Positions 11,931 to 24,377 of a DNA stretch of 64,000 nucleotides are shown piece by piece. The notes beneath the pieces were generated by a model. The model was given only the letters and a program-made list of their open reading frames with translations. It was not told where the DNA came from and ran no database searches. A program made the translations under genes and the position numbers. Numbering within the stretch: position 1 is the stretch's first letter; each line of letters opens with the position of its first letter. Source of the stretch: Rosa chinensis (Eukaryota > Streptophyta > Magnoliopsida > Rosales > Rosaceae); contig NW_024387548.1 of the NCBI RefSeq assembly GCF_002994745.2, positions 62,001 to 126,000 of the forward strand. Reading direction: 5' to 3'.

Positions 11931-13480
11931 TCAGTTGGTGGAACCTTCAAAGCCTCCCTTTGGGTTTGGAATTGTGTTGCTCGGAAGCTTACCACTCTCA
12001 TGAAACTTGGTCATGAAGTCCACCACTTGTCCCATTTGCTTCTTGAGCTCTGCAATGTCCTTGGCATTGGTCTGTTGTCCTTGAAGCAAAGTCTGTGTGG
12101 CACTAGTCAATGCCTGAGTAGAATTAGTCAATGCCTCTATCGTCTTATCATAGTGAGAATTGGATTCCCTACATTGTGTTGAGGAGGCATGTAAGGTCTT
12201 TGATAGGGAGGTCCTTGAGGACGTTGGAAACTGCCACCAAGAGGGTTCTGAACATTTTCATTGTTGGTCCACTTGAAGTTGGGGTGGTCCCTCCATCCAG
12301 GGTTATAGGTATTCGAATATGGATCATACCTTGGACGTGGGGGACCCCCTTGGTTCCCTTGATAGCCTCCTATAGCATTCACAGACTCCCAACCACCATT
12401 CTCACTCAGTTGAGGACATTGATCCGTAGGATGTCCTTGAGTAAAGCATACCCCACAAGCAGAGGGTCCTCCATGGCCTTGAGTAGTCGCCACCTTGTTC
12501 ACAAGAAGGGTGAGTTTGCTCAATTGATCCGCAATGGCAGGACTAGTGCTCACCTCATTTACCCTACGAGTGGGTTGTCTCACACCCTCATACTGTTGGG
12601 AGTTTAGGGCACGATTAGCTATAAGTTCCTCCCAACCGCAGGTGACTTATCCACAAAAGCTCCACCAGCTGCAGCATCCAACATTTGCCTTTCCAAGGGT
12701 AAGAGTCCTTCGTAGAAACATGTAAGTAGGGTCTCATCCTTCATCTGATGTTGAGGACATTGTGCAAGTAAGGAATTGAACCTCTCATAGTAGGCAGCAT
12801 AGGACTCATCATGGCTTGCTCTATTCCACTAAGCTTCTTCCTAAGTGTGATGACCTTTGAAGCTGGGAAGTATTTCTCCAAGAAGGCCTTTCTCATTGTT
12901 TCCCATGATGTGATACGACCTGCAGGAAGCTCATATAGCCAATCCTTGGCTCTATCAGCTAGAGAGAATGGAAATGCTCTCATCTTAAGAAGGTTTTCAT
13001 CCGCCTTGTGGTTGCATGTTTGCACAAACAGATTGGAATTCTCGTACGTGCTTGTTAGCATCCTCCATATTAAGCCATGGAAGATAGGGAGCTTGTGCAA
13101 CAATCCACTCTTAAGCTCGAACTCTGCTGTCTTCCAGCTGCAGGGGCAGGGTATACTATGCCTGTAGGGGTCCTCCTTCAACAGTTGCGGTGGAGAGTTC
13201 CCTAATAGATGCCATTCTCTCTTCTTCGACTTCTTCAGGTGGTGGTGAAGGTGGTGTAGAGTTGGACGAAATCACAGGTGAAGGTGAACGTGAAGGAGGA
13301 GATGGACTTGGTGTAGGTGATGTAGACTCCTCAGAAAAGTAATCCGCTTCCCTTGCTCGTTAAATGTGTACTCTTTGTATGTTGAAGGGAAGGGCTTGTG
13401 CTCAAGGAGTGAAGGACCCTTCAAACGAGCGAGCCTTGCTTCAATTTCCTTTAGTGTAGAGGTCTAAAAGGCTCGGTCAT
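11931..13480 (-). pseudogene. gag: E6 gag, broken by single-base indels
   Basis: Gag capsid/nucleocapsid polyprotein, which would assemble cytoplasmic virus-like particles around element RNA. The start M-T-E-P is at 13480 in the same context as E1, E2 and E3. Open stretches 13181-12741, 12583-12137 and 12131-11931 lie in different frames, and the last ends with the same G-S-T-N stop as the E2 gag. The zinc knuckle (CGVC..H..C) and the capsid core (K-D-W-L-Y-E-L-P) are readable. The breaks are one-base losses, several in homopolymers; for example, one G is missing near 12630 where E2 has three. They may be real decay or sequence error. Nothing of pol follows. Confidence 0.85.
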
Positions 13481-15131
13481 TCATAGGAATCCTGAACATC
13501 ATAAATTCAAAGAAGTTAGCAAAGTATAAAGTGAGTTAATTACAAATTAGTGATTATACATCAACTTACTATTCACGAGTCACTATTCACAAGTTACTAT
13601 TCACGACTTTACTATTTATGATTTATACAAGTATAAATAGAGTATAAATTAAAACTATCCACAATCTTTTCACAAATAAACCACGTAAGAAGTTTATACA
13701 AGTATAAAATGTACAAAACAACACAATTTACAAGTGGAGGTTATGTTCAAGTATCTTATTATCTTTACAAAATAAAGTTAATATCTCAATTGATTACAAG
13801 TTGTAAGTCGAGCCCAATAGAAACCACTACTATTGGTGAGATACGATCTAGGGATAGTCGCCTAGACATAAGTCGCTTTCCTTTGTTTCAGAAGGCTAGA
13901 TGGCCAGATTAAGAGGTAAGTGAGAGGGAGGACTCATTTTGGTGACACTACGGAGGCTACTCCCTCATTGAGGTTTAGGCCCCTATTGGCTACTCCCACA
14001 TTGTGGTTTACGCACAGTCTATAGTATCTCTGAGATCCAATTTGAACCCATCACCCAGGGTCTCAACCTAAGACACCACCTATATGCCCCTTACTCAGCT
14101 TGAAAAGAACTCATGTGTTAGACAGTTCTCCAAATGTTAATAAAAGCCGCCCTCAACTCAAAGACCTTAGAAAGGCACTAATGAAGGGTTAAGGCCAATA
14201 TTAACAAAAGGGCCCTTATCTACTCATACGATTTTACACACTTATAACAATCAAGAATTTAACAATATTTACAATTAATTCTTTAATTTCTTTGTTTAAC
14301 AAGATTAGACACATTTACAAAACTTTCAACAAACAAACGTCACACTTTTACACTTCTTTTTTTTTTTTTTTTTTTTTTTTACGAAATACTTACAAATATA
14401 TGTTTTTCTTCCTTTTCTTTACAATTATTTTCAACACTTAGGTACGGGAACAGGGAGTCTCGATGTGCAATGGGACTGAAACAGCTACCCTTTTCAAGAC
14501 TATGTTTAATCCAATATACCTTAGTGAATCACAATATTTTCATTTGTTATATATACATTGATTTCAAATTCAATTCCAAGCGGTAAATCAAGAGGACGTG
14601 CGGCCCAAGTATAGTCGTCTAGACACAAAGTCCCTCCTACATCCTTTGGGCAACCTTACTGAAATGGCCAGGTAGGGGAGGGCGACACGAGAGGTAGAAT
14701 CCATTTTGGCATGAGCTACTCCCACATTTGGTTTAGGCCATTTGCACGCACTTCTGATTCAAGAACCAGTCATGAGCGTTGTCCCCTTCCTAGACACCAT
14801 CCCACATAGGCTATACTTACTTGGATGAAAAAGGTCCTAAGTGTGAAGACAGTTCAATGAATGTTAATAAAGGCCGCCCTCAACCTTAAGGGACCTGACT
14901 AGGTACCAATAAGGGGTTTAGGCCAATATTAATAAACACGACTTCACCTATTCCTTCTTTAATTTACAACTACAATTAAAATTCGTATTCAAAATATAAA
15001 TAACAACCTAAGTAATTAATTAACTAATTACAATTACAACAAATATAACAATTAACAAGTAATTTTTTTTTTTTTTTTTTCGGTCACAATATAAACAAAA
15101 CATATATTCACATATAACAATGATTTTTCAA
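13481..15131 (-). other. E6 leader with two structured modules
   Basis: Long 5' untranslated leader between PBS and gag. Module 1 lies at about 14935-14560 and module 2 at about 14213-13785; both contain the TTGAGGGCGGC block and the CCAC/GTGG hairpin. Poly(A) runs in the sense strand (poly(T) here, about 15062-15080 and 14359-14380) flank module 1. Close to the gag start are copies of GTGAATAGT(A/G)A (about 13573-13610). Confidence 0.75.
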
Positions 15132-15148
15132 TCCCCGGCAACGGCGCA
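15132..15148 (-). other. E6 primer-binding site (tRNA-Asp type)
   Basis: The reverse complement reads TGGCG(C)CGTTGCCGGGGA with one C missing relative to E1-E4. It starts five bases from the LTR. Complementarity to the 3' end of plant tRNA-Asp is the usual Athila arrangement. Confidence 0.85.
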
Positions 15149-15153
15149 AAAAT

Positions 15154-17370
15154 TGATGTCGCTTTTATCGAGCGACCAATTTAACCCTGAAATGTCATTA
15201 GTAGTACGTAATAAATAGGATCGTTCTACGGGGATTGAGGGTACACCTGTCATTGTCAAACAATTAAACAATTAAAATTAAAACAAAGTATAATATTTAC
15301 AAAATATAGACATATTTACGAAAAGGGGGAGTTTTTGGTTTTTGGTTTTAATTTCCGAAAATAAAATCTAAGTTACCTAAATAATTAAAATGCAAAAACA
15401 TAAAAATACAAATGGAATGCAAGAACAAAGATCAAAGTCGAAACTCATGATTAAAATTAATTCAAGTTCATCATTGTTCATCATAGTCATGCAAGAGGAA
15501 TGATCATGTGAACGTTCAAAAGCAAACAGTTTCCCATATTTTACTTTCAATGCTAATTTACCTAAGTGAAAGACCAGATTAATTCTATCAACATGCAATC
15601 AACCCTAGAAAGCTAGTCAATCATGTCATGTTTAACGCAATAAAACCTAGAAAGCTATCAACTCAATGTGCAACTTAGTATGAAAAAGTCCACCTAATTG
15701 CAATCTTCTTTGATTAAATCGGTTTTGTACAAAACCTTTACTACTTATCGATTCAAGAACACAAAACCAAAAAGTTGATTCATGTTCTCAAATTCGTAGC
15801 AACAATCACATAAGACCTAAATGTTTCGAACCATTCAATAATATACAAGATTTCTATCATGCAAATTTAATCAACACTCACACAAAAGCAACCATAAATC
15901 GCAATAATGAATCTGAAAATTAACAATTCATCATAAAATTTCAGAAACAATACTTGTTCTACATATGTGTCAACTAAGGCAAAACCAACGAAAATACAAG
16001 CAAAGGTACAAGGAGAATCGGATTACACCGTGATGAAGATGAGATGAATGAAGTGATGATGTGGTCTCTTGAATTCGAAAGCAATCTTCAAGGTGGAGAG
16101 TGGATGGTTGTGCACGGCTTGTCTTCTTCTTCCTGGCCTTGCTTGCACTTCGTGTTTGCCCTAGAGGAGGAGAGGAGCACGGCTAAGCTAGAGAGAGTTT
16201 TCTGATTTTTTCTCAAAGTATTAAACGTAAAGAATGGAACTTGGAACTCCAAAACGTTGAGAAGAGGGAGTTATATAGGGGACGGCCAACACTCTCCAAG
16301 CCGTGTAAACCTATGGAATTAATCTGAAATTCCACATAATTCTCCATAATATCTTGCCAATAAGCCCTATGGTGTCAACAATCACAAATTCCATTTAATT
16401 CCTAAAAATCTTGCCGAAATTCCCTTGATATATTTGATTTTGTAGTCATTCGGCAAATTCTTTAGGGAATTAAGGAATGTATCTAGACTTCTTTTGAGCT
16501 TTTCTGGTCTCCACCTTTTTCTCTTTCCTTTTATTCTCCCTTGAATATCTCCTTGCGAATTCTCTAGGGTTTTCTTAATTCACCGGCAACTTCCTTCTTT
16601 TCCTCTTGCTTGGACGGCTAGGTCTTCTAGGGTTTCTTCAAGTAGATTTTCTTTCCATAAATAGCCCTAGAAAATCTCCACGAAATCTTCTATTATTTTC
16701 TGATTTTTGACGCCTCCTCCTTGTTTCTCTCTTGCAATTCACGGCAAACATCTTTAAGGCTAGGGTTTGCGTCACAAACCCTAATGTCATGGCTTTGATG
16801 GGCCATTATCCAATTTGCGAAAATCCAAAGAGTTCTTGGGCCTGTTGCTTCATCTTCAAGCCTTCTCATTTTCCAACGCAAAACACATTATTTTCCATTT
16901 CTTTTTCATGGTTGCGTTGGAAACTTGCTAGGGAAGCCTTCCTCCTTCCGCAGGTTCCTGGTTGGACCAGGAAAACTTCTTCTCTCATTTCTGCCATTTC
17001 TGTGGCTCATTGTTCTTCATCTTTGCTCCCCTTGTAGTTCGCAAGTCCTCTTTCCATTTATGAGTTCATTCACTTCTAGCTCGGAGGTCCTGAAAATAGA
17101 AACTAGTAAGAAAAATAGAAACTTTCCTAAAAATGAAAAATGGCAACTTTCCTAAACTGAAAATGGGAAACTTTCTAAAATGAAAAATAGAAACTACCGA
17201 AATGGAAACTTACTAAAATGATAAATAGAACTACAAAAATAGAAACTTTCTACAAAGAGAACTTTCCCAATCAAAGAATGGAAACTTTCCTAAACAGAGT
17301 TTTATTAAGGAAATAACGCAGAAAATGTAGGGAAATGCAGTTAAAACGTCGCATTAAAATGCTCCTATCA
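15154..17370 (-). repeat. E6 5' LTR (LTR-A)
   Basis: Same termini and length as the left LTR. It differs from it by many one-base gaps, for example in the U5 arm near 15229, where CTATTCCGGGG reads CTACGGGG. It ends CTCCTATCA, followed by the TSD CCCGG. Confidence 0.92.
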
Positions 17371-17453
17371 CCCGGACTGAACGATCCCTGCTTATCCTAT
17401 ACTAACAACTACATTTTGCAGGGTTAAATTGTGAGGCTATTTCAGCCGCATCA
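17371..17453 (+). mobile_element. Element E4, 5' LTR part 3 (U5 end)
   Basis: The sequence resumes LTR-B after E6 and ends with GAGGCTATTTCAGCCGCATCA. GGCT-ATTTC-AGCC is the terminal hairpin of this LTR family. The E4 PBS follows after five bases. Confidence 0.9.
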
Positions 17454-17458
17454 ATTTT

Positions 17459-17476
17459 TGGCGCCGTTGCCGGGGA
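17459..17476 (+). other. E4 primer-binding site (tRNA-Asp type)
   Basis: TGGCGCCGTTGCCGGGGA, an exact 18-base match to the Athila-type PBS complementary to tRNA-Asp. It is followed by TTGTA, so that CCGGGGATTGTA can pair with the TACAATCCCCGG arm of LTR-B U5. Confidence 0.92.
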
Positions 17477-18519
17477 TTGTAAAATCCCTACACTTAAAGT
17501 TCATCGATTTTGTTGTATATAGAATGCATGCTAATTTTGTACTACACTTGGGAATGGTGACAAATTGCAATTTCGGTTAGGCCAGCTAATTGTGATTTAG
17601 TTTAAGTTTATGAGTGTTACAAATTAAGCATGTCTTTTATCATTGTTGTACAATTTGTAGAAGATGTTTTTTTTTAACCATATGTAAATTGAATGTTTTC
17701 ACTAGTTTTTCAGTAATTGTAATTGTAGAAGATTTTTTTTTTAGTTGTAAATTGTATGTGTTTCACTTAGATTAATATACTTAGGTTATGAATTTAGCTA
17801 AATACTTAATTGTTGTAAGTGTGTAAAATCGTATGAGTAGACAAGGGCCCTTTTGTTAATATTGGCCTAAACCCTTCATTAGTACCTTACTCAGGTCTCT
17901 TGAGGTTGAGGGCGGCCTTTATTAGCACTTGGAGAACGGTCTAACACATAGTTAATTTCCCAGCTGAGTAAGGGCGCATACGGATGGTGTCTTAGGTTGA
18001 GACCCTGGGTGATGGGTTCAATTGGATCTCAGAGATACTATAGAATGAGCTAAACCACTATGTGGGAGTAGCCGATAGGGGCCTAAACCTCAATGAGGGA
18101 GTAGCCTCCGTAGTATCACCAAAATGAGTTCTCCTCTCACTTACCTCTAATCTGGCATTCTGCCTTCTGAAACAAAGGAAAGAGACTTATGTCTGGGCGA
18201 CTATCTCTATATCGTATCTCACCAATAGTAGTGGTTTCTATTGGCTCGACTTACAACTTGGAATCAATTGAGATATTAACTATGTTTATAATAAAAAAAA
18301 AAAAAAAAAAAAATGATGTGTGACCTGCTTAAGGTATATTGGATTAAACATGACTTTGTCGAGGGTAGCTGTTCTATAGTCCCATTGCACAAACGAGGTC
18401 CTCTGTTCCAGTACCTAAGTATGTAAATGTAAAAGTAACTTAGAAAGTAGGAAAGACATAATGTTTGTATTCGAACCTTGTATATGTTACTAACACTGAT
18501 TGGTCTTAAAGGTCCATGA
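17477..18519 (+). other. E4 leader with one structured module
   Basis: About 1 kb of non-coding leader. One copy of the leader module runs from about 17849 to 18282: TTAATATTGGCCTAAACCC, the TTGAGGGCGGCC block, two GGGAGTAGCC sub-motifs with hairpins at 18055-18065 and 18088-18098, then GACTTATGTCTGGGCGACTAT. A poly(A) run lies at 18293-18313. The 5' part is AT-rich with short repeats. Confidence 0.75.
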
Positions 18520-20580
18520 ATGTCCACTGTCTCTGATAAGACTAAGGAGCTCTTTGAAAAATTGGAACGTGCTAGGCAAAGGGCAGAACTCACTTTCAGA
18601 CCGCCCTCCTCTAGAAAGGAGGATTCTCAGGACTCTAGCTATTCAGGTTATAACTCCTCAACTAGATCAACCGAGGAGATCAACAAACCTGACCATTCTG
18701 AAGAAGGAGAAGAACAAGTCTTTGAAGAGGAAGAAGAGGAGGTCACTGAAGAGGACGTTGCAGATACAGAAAGGAAGAGCACACCCGTGTTGAGCAAGTA
18801 CAGGCACCAATGGCTGAGACTATTAGGCAACTGTCTAATCCTACAGGTGGGGGTGCTGCGCCCTTATGCATTGCCTATCCAGAACCAGGAGAGGGGCTTA
18901 ATGATGATTTTGAGTTAAAGAGTTGGTTTCTGCATCACCTACCCAAGTTTCATGGGATGAGTAGTGAAGACACCAACAAGCATCTCAAGGAGTTCGAGTT
19001 TGTCTGTGGGAGTATGTGCCCTAAAGGAGCTGATATCAATATCTTGAAGATGAAGGCATTCCCTTTACTTTGGAGGACAAGGCCAAGACTTGGCTATTTG
19101 AGCTGCCTGCTGGGACTATCAACACTTGGGATAGGATGAAGGGCGAGTTCCTTACGAAGTACTTTCCTGCCTCAAAGGTCACTGTTTTGAGGAAGCAGAT
19201 TAGTGGAATCACGCAAGGACATGAGGAGAATTCTGCAATTATTGGGATAGATTTAAGAGCCTTGTAGCATCATGCCCTAACCATGGGATGAGTGAGGGGT
19301 CCCTCCTTACCTATTTTTATGAAGGACTCACCGCTAATGAGCGTGGTCTGTTAGATGCTGCTGCTGGAGGATCCTTTATGGATAAGACACCTGCTGATGC
19401 CAAGGTGCTACTTACTAATCGTGCGCTAAACTATCAACAATATGAGGGGGTACTTGCCTCTCAACGGAGGGTACATGAGGTGTCCACTAACTCTGCTCTT
19501 GAAGACAAGGTCAACAAGATGTCTACTTTGCTGTCTCAAGTCTTAAACGTTAATGGAGGAGGAGCAATGGCTCAAGTGTGTGGGATGTGCTCGACTCAAG
19601 GGCACCCCACAGATAAATGTCCCCAACTTGCCTCTCCAGAAGAATGGGAATCTGTTAACGCCCTAGGGTATTAAGGAGGTCAAGGAGGCCCGAGGTACAA
19701 CCCTTACTCAAATACTTACAATCCGGGGCTCAGAGACCACCCCAACTTTCGTTGGGCCAACAATGATAACACCTTGCGACCACCTCAAGGCCAGGTCAGA
19801 ATTCTCAGCGCCCACCAGGTTTGTTTTGAGGCCTCAGGTACCTCAAGCTTTTGGTATTCCCAATTCTGTCCCTCCACCTCCTGTTTCTAATACTTTGAAT
19901 GCCCCTAATTATGATGAACTGTTGAAGTCCCTTGCTGCGGGGCAACAACAACTTAACACGGCTACTCAAGCTTTGGTTGTAGGACAGGCAACCCATTCAA
20001 AGGATATTGCAGAGCTCAAGAATCAAATGGGCCAAGTGGTGGATTTCATGGGCCGGATTGCTGAAACAGGGAAACTTCCAAGCAACACAGTGCCTAACCC
20101 AAGGAATGAGCACGCCAAGCCATCATCACTAGGAGTGGGCGCGTACTAGTTGACCCTCCCAGAGCCCACAAGAAGGCCAAGCGGCCCATAATGAAGAAGA
20201 AGACGTTGTGGAGGTGTCTAAGAAGGATGTTGAGAAGGACCCAGCTACAACAAGGGTGGAAGTTGACTTGCCCCAAGCTGAGGCACCCGAAGGTACAATT
20301 CCTAACTCTAGTGGTTTAGTTAAGACTAACCCAGTTGTTTCTATACCTTTCCCAAGCAGGTTTGCCAAGACGAAGAAAGATAAATCTGATCAAGAGATCT
20401 TGGAAATCTTCAAGAAGGTCAAGTGAACATGCCTTGATCGAGTGCATCAAACAGGTGCCTAAATACGCCAAGTTCTTGAAGGAGCTATGCACCACAAGGA
20501 GGCAGACAAGAGAGAAGGAGGTGGTGAAAATGAGCGAAACGGTATCAGCCGTTATCCAGAGGAAGCTACCCCAAAGTTGA
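18520..20580 (+). pseudogene. gag: E4 gag, frameshifted
   Basis: Gag of the LTR-B family, clearly related to but distinct from the LTR-A gag. It starts M-S-T-V-S-D-K-T-K-E at 18520, has an acidic run of Glu (about 18700-18770), then the capsid core (F-H-G-M-S, F-P-A-S-K-V-T-V-L-R) and a zinc knuckle C-G-M-C..H..C at 19579-19620. The protein is spread over at least six short frames (18520-18918, 18810-19139, 19070-19267, 19288-19674, 19763-20149, 20208-20426), most joined by one-base shifts. It is not functional as read. The frame shifts could be partly sequence error, because nearby repeats show homopolymer losses. Confidence 0.85.
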
Positions 20581-22065
20581 AGGACCCAGGGAGTTTTTCT
20601 GTTCCCTGTATCATTGGTGACACCAGGTTGAAAATGTGATGTTAGACTTAGGGGCATCCATAAATGTTATGCCTTATAATTTGTATGTGTCCTTAGGTCT
20701 AGGCCCTCTTAAGAGGGATAATGTTGTCATTCAACTTGCTGATAGGTCTAACAAATACCCTCAAGGGTATGTTGAGGATGTTCTTGTGCAGGTAAACCAT
20801 CTGATATTCCCTGCGGATTTCTACGTATTGGACATGGAGGAATCGCCCCTAAATACCACTCCATTACTTTTAGGGCGTCCCTTTATGAGGACTGCAAGAA
20901 CTAAAATCGACGTGTACAAAGGGACTCTCACCATGGAGTTTGATGGTGATGTTATACGCTTCAACATTCTTGAAGCCATGAGGTACCCTGTTTCTGATTT
21001 GAAACCTTGCTTTGCTATTGATGTAGTTGATTCACTCGCGCAGGTTTTCTCTGAAGCAATGGTTGAGGATGAATTGGCTCTGACCCTAGAGGAGGGGGTC
21101 GGATATGATGAAAATGGGGAACCTATCCCCAAGGTTGAGTGGGATGTTGAGGAGCCTAGAGTGATCAAGACTGTGGCCTCACTGGAGGCTCAACCTATAA
21201 AGAGGTCAATTTCCTATTTGTCAATTCCAGTTTCTACTAATAAAATGCTACCCTCTATTGTTCAGGCACCCAAGTTGGAATTGAAGGTACTCCCTGAGCA
21301 TTTGAAATACGCGTACCTAGGAGAAAATGAGACCCTCCAGTGATCATATCATCAACGCTGGAGGTAGAGCAAGAAAGAAAGTTGGTGGACGTGTTGAAGA
21401 AGCACAAGACTGCCATTGGGTGGACTCTGGCAGATATCAAGGGGATCAGCCCAACCACGTGTGTCCACCGGATCCTATTAGAAGATGGCGCCAAGCCCAC
21501 AAGAGAAGCCCAAAGACGTCTACATCCGCCATGATGAAGGTGGTTCAAGACGAGGTGATCAAGTTGCTAGATTGTGGGGTGATCTACCCCATTTCTGATA
21601 GTAAGTGGGTCTCTCCTGTGCAAGTGGTGCCCAAGAAGTCTGGGGTGACAGTGGTGAAGAACGAGGAGAATGAGCTAGTGCCCCAGAGATTAGTCACTGG
21701 TCACAGGGTATGTATCGACTACCGGAAGCTGAATGCCACAACAAGGAAGGATCATATGCCCTTGCCTTTTATTGACCAGATGTTGGAGCGCTTAGCGGGC
21801 CATTCCTACTATTGCTTCTTGGACGGATATAGTGGGTACAACCAGATCTGCATAGCCCACGAGGATCAGGAGAAGACGACCTTCACATGCCCCTTTGGGA
21901 CCTTTGCTTATAGGCGCATGCCCTTCAGCTTATGCAACGCACCAGGTACTTTCCAAAGATGTATGCTTTCCATTTCTCAGAATACATTGAAAATATTATT
22001 GAAGTCTTTATGGACGACTTTAGTGTCTTTGGTAAAGATTTTGATACTTGTTTAGAGAATCTAGG
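20581..22065 (+). pseudogene. pol: E4 pol 5' part: protease and reverse transcriptase
   Basis: The protease frame 20636-21343 contains D-L-G-A-S-I-N-V-M-P (aspartic protease active site, Athila form). RT follows with [21 protein letters not shown], the C-N-A-P-G-T-F-Q block and F-M-D-D, the catalytic motif. Breaks are visible near 21338 (one C lost in GACCCTCCAGTG), near 21525 and near 21974 (one T lost after CCATT). E3 is inserted at 22065 just after F-M-D-D-F-S-V-F-G; the gene resumes at 36046. The copy is decayed and cannot make active enzymes. Confidence 0.88.
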
Positions 22066-24362
22066 TGATGCGCTTTTGGGAAGCGACCAATTTAACCCTG
22101 AAATGTCATTAGTAGTATAAAGTAAGTAGGGATCGTTCTATTCCGGGATTGAGGGTACACCTGTCATTATCAAACAATTAAACAATTAAAATTAAAACAA
22201 AGTATAATATTACAAAAATAAAACAAAATATATACATATTTACGAAAAAGGGGGGATTTTTGATTTTGGTTTTCTATTTTCGGAAATAAAAGCTAACTAA
22301 ATAATTAAAAACGCAAAAACATAAAAAGATAAATGGAATGTAAGAACAAAGATCAAAGTCGAAACTCATGATTAAAATTGATTCAAGTTCATCATTGTTC
22401 ATCATAGTCATGCAAGAGGAGTTGATCATGTGAAACGTTCAAAAGCAAACAATTTCCCATATTTTACTTTCAATGCTAATTAACCTAAGCGAAAGCACCT
22501 AGATTAATCCTATCAAACATGCAATCAAACCCTAGAAAGCTAGTCAATCATGTCATGTTTAACGCATTAAGCACCTAGAAAGGCTATCAACTCAAATGTG
22601 CAACTTAGTATGAAAAAGTCCACCTAATTGCAATCTTCTTTGATTAAATTCGGTTTTTGTACAAAACCTTTACTACTTATCGATCCAAGAACACAAAACC
22701 AAAAAGTTGATTCATGTTCTTAAATTCGTAGCACCAATTATATCAAAACCCTAAGTGTTTGCAACCACATAAGATTAAAATACAAAAGTTATCTATCATG
22801 CAAATTTAATCAAACACTCACACAAAAGCAACCATAAATCGCAATATATGAATCTGAAAATTAACAATTCATCATAAAATTTCAGAAAACAATACTTGTT
22901 CATACATATGTGTCAACTAAGGCAAAACCAACGAAAATACAAAGCAAAGGTACAAGGAGAATCGGATTACACCGTGATGAAGATGAGATGAATGAAGTGA
23001 TGATGTGGTCTCTTGAATTTCGAAAGCAATCTTCAAGGTGGAGGGTGGATGGTGTGCACGGCTTGTCTTCTTCTTCCTTGGCCTTGCTTGCACTTCGTGG
23101 TTGCCCTAGAGGATGGAGAGGAGCACGGCTAGTCTAAAGAGTTTCTGAATTATTTTCTCAAAGTGTAAACGTAAAAGTGGGACTTGGAACTCCAAAACGT
23201 TGAGAAGAGGGGAGGTTATATAGGGACGGCCAACTTGCTCTCCAAGCCGTGTAAACCTTATGGAATTAATCTGAAAATTCCACATAATTTCCTCCAATAA
23301 TATCTTGCCAAATAAGCCCTATGAGGTGGTTCAACCAATCACAAAATTCCATTTAATTCCCTAATAATCTTGCCGAAATTCCCTTGATATAATTCTGATT
23401 TTTGTAGTTCAATTCGGCCAAACTTCCTTTAGGGAATTAAGGAATGTATCTAGACTTCTTTTGAGCTTTTCTTGGTCTCCACCTTTTTCTCTTTCCTTTT
23501 ATTTCTCCTTGAATATCTCCTTGCCGAATTCTCTAGGGTTTTCTTTTAATTCACACGGCAACTTCCTTCTTTTCCTCTTGGCTTGGACGGCAAAAGATAT
23601 TCTAGGGTTTATCTCTTGATGAATTTCCATAAAAATAGCCCTAGAAAATCTCCTTTTAATTTCTGATTTTCCACGTCATTTTCCTTGTTTCTCTCTTCAT
23701 TTTGGACGGCAAACATCTCTAGGGTTTCTTCATTGCGTCACAAACCCTAATTGCATGGGCTTTGTGGGCTTTTGATCCATTTGCCGAAAATCCAACAAGT
23801 CTTGAGAGTTCTTGGGCCTCCATGCGCCACCTTTGTGCCATGTCATCATCTAGAGTCTTCAAGAAGCTTCTCTCCTGCCATGTCACTTCATTAATTCGAT
23901 CTCCATTCATGGTTGGCTCAAGAGTCTTGTTTTGGCAAGCTTTCCTTTTCTGGACAGGGTTTCCTGGTTGGACCAGGAAAGCTTCATTTCTTCATTTCTG
24001 CTCATTTGTGCTTCCCTTTGTACTTCATCTTGTCTCCCTCCAACGTTGGCTAGCTTCTCTCTCCATTTGTGAGCTCGTTTCAGCTCATTTGTGACAAGGA
24101 CCTGAAAATAGAAACTAGTAAGAAAAATAGAAACTTTCCTAAAATGAAAAGTGGGAAACTTTCTAAAAATGAAAAATAGAAACTACTAAAATGGAAACTT
24201 ACTAAAAATGATAAATAAAAACTACAAAAATAGAAACTTTCTACAAATAGGAACTTTCCCAATCAAAGAATGGAAACTTTCCTAAACAGGGTTTTATTAA
24301 GGAAATAACGCAGAAAATGCAGGGAAAAGCAAGTAAAACGTCGCATTAAAATGCTCCTATCA
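22066..24362 (-). repeat. E3 3' LTR (LTR-A)
   Basis: Starts TGATGCGCTTTTGGG, ends CTCCTATCA. A GGAAACTTTC-type array lies at about 24110-24290 on the U3 side. A reverse TATATAA occurs near 23217. No gene inside. Confidence 0.93.
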
Positions 24363-24377
24363 AATTCCCCCACACTT
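24363..24377 (-). other. E3 polypurine tract
   Basis: On the minus strand AAGTGTGGGGGAATT ends at the 3' LTR. Further AAGTGTGGGGG-type cores lie at about 25320-25331 and 26105-26116. Confidence 0.75.

Larger units (their letters stand above)
7801..17370 (-). mobile_element. Element E6: complete gag-only Athila-type element
   Basis: Two LTR-A copies of 2216 and 2217 bp frame an internal region on the minus strand with PBS, leader, gag and three polypurine motifs but no protease, RT or integrase. CCCGG occurs on both sides (7796-7800 and 17371-17375). Both LTRs end in the same terminal hairpin (GTCGCT/AGCGAC). The internal organisation and the deletion that removed pol match E2. The copy carries many single-base indels, so its gag is broken. 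It probably depended on proteins of an E1/E3-like partner; that is inference. Confidence 0.93.

Noticed and set aside
15132..15148. tRNA gene suggested by the tRNA-like PBS sequence
   Set aside because: Only the 3'-terminal complement of tRNA-Asp is present, next to an LTR; no cloverleaf around it.
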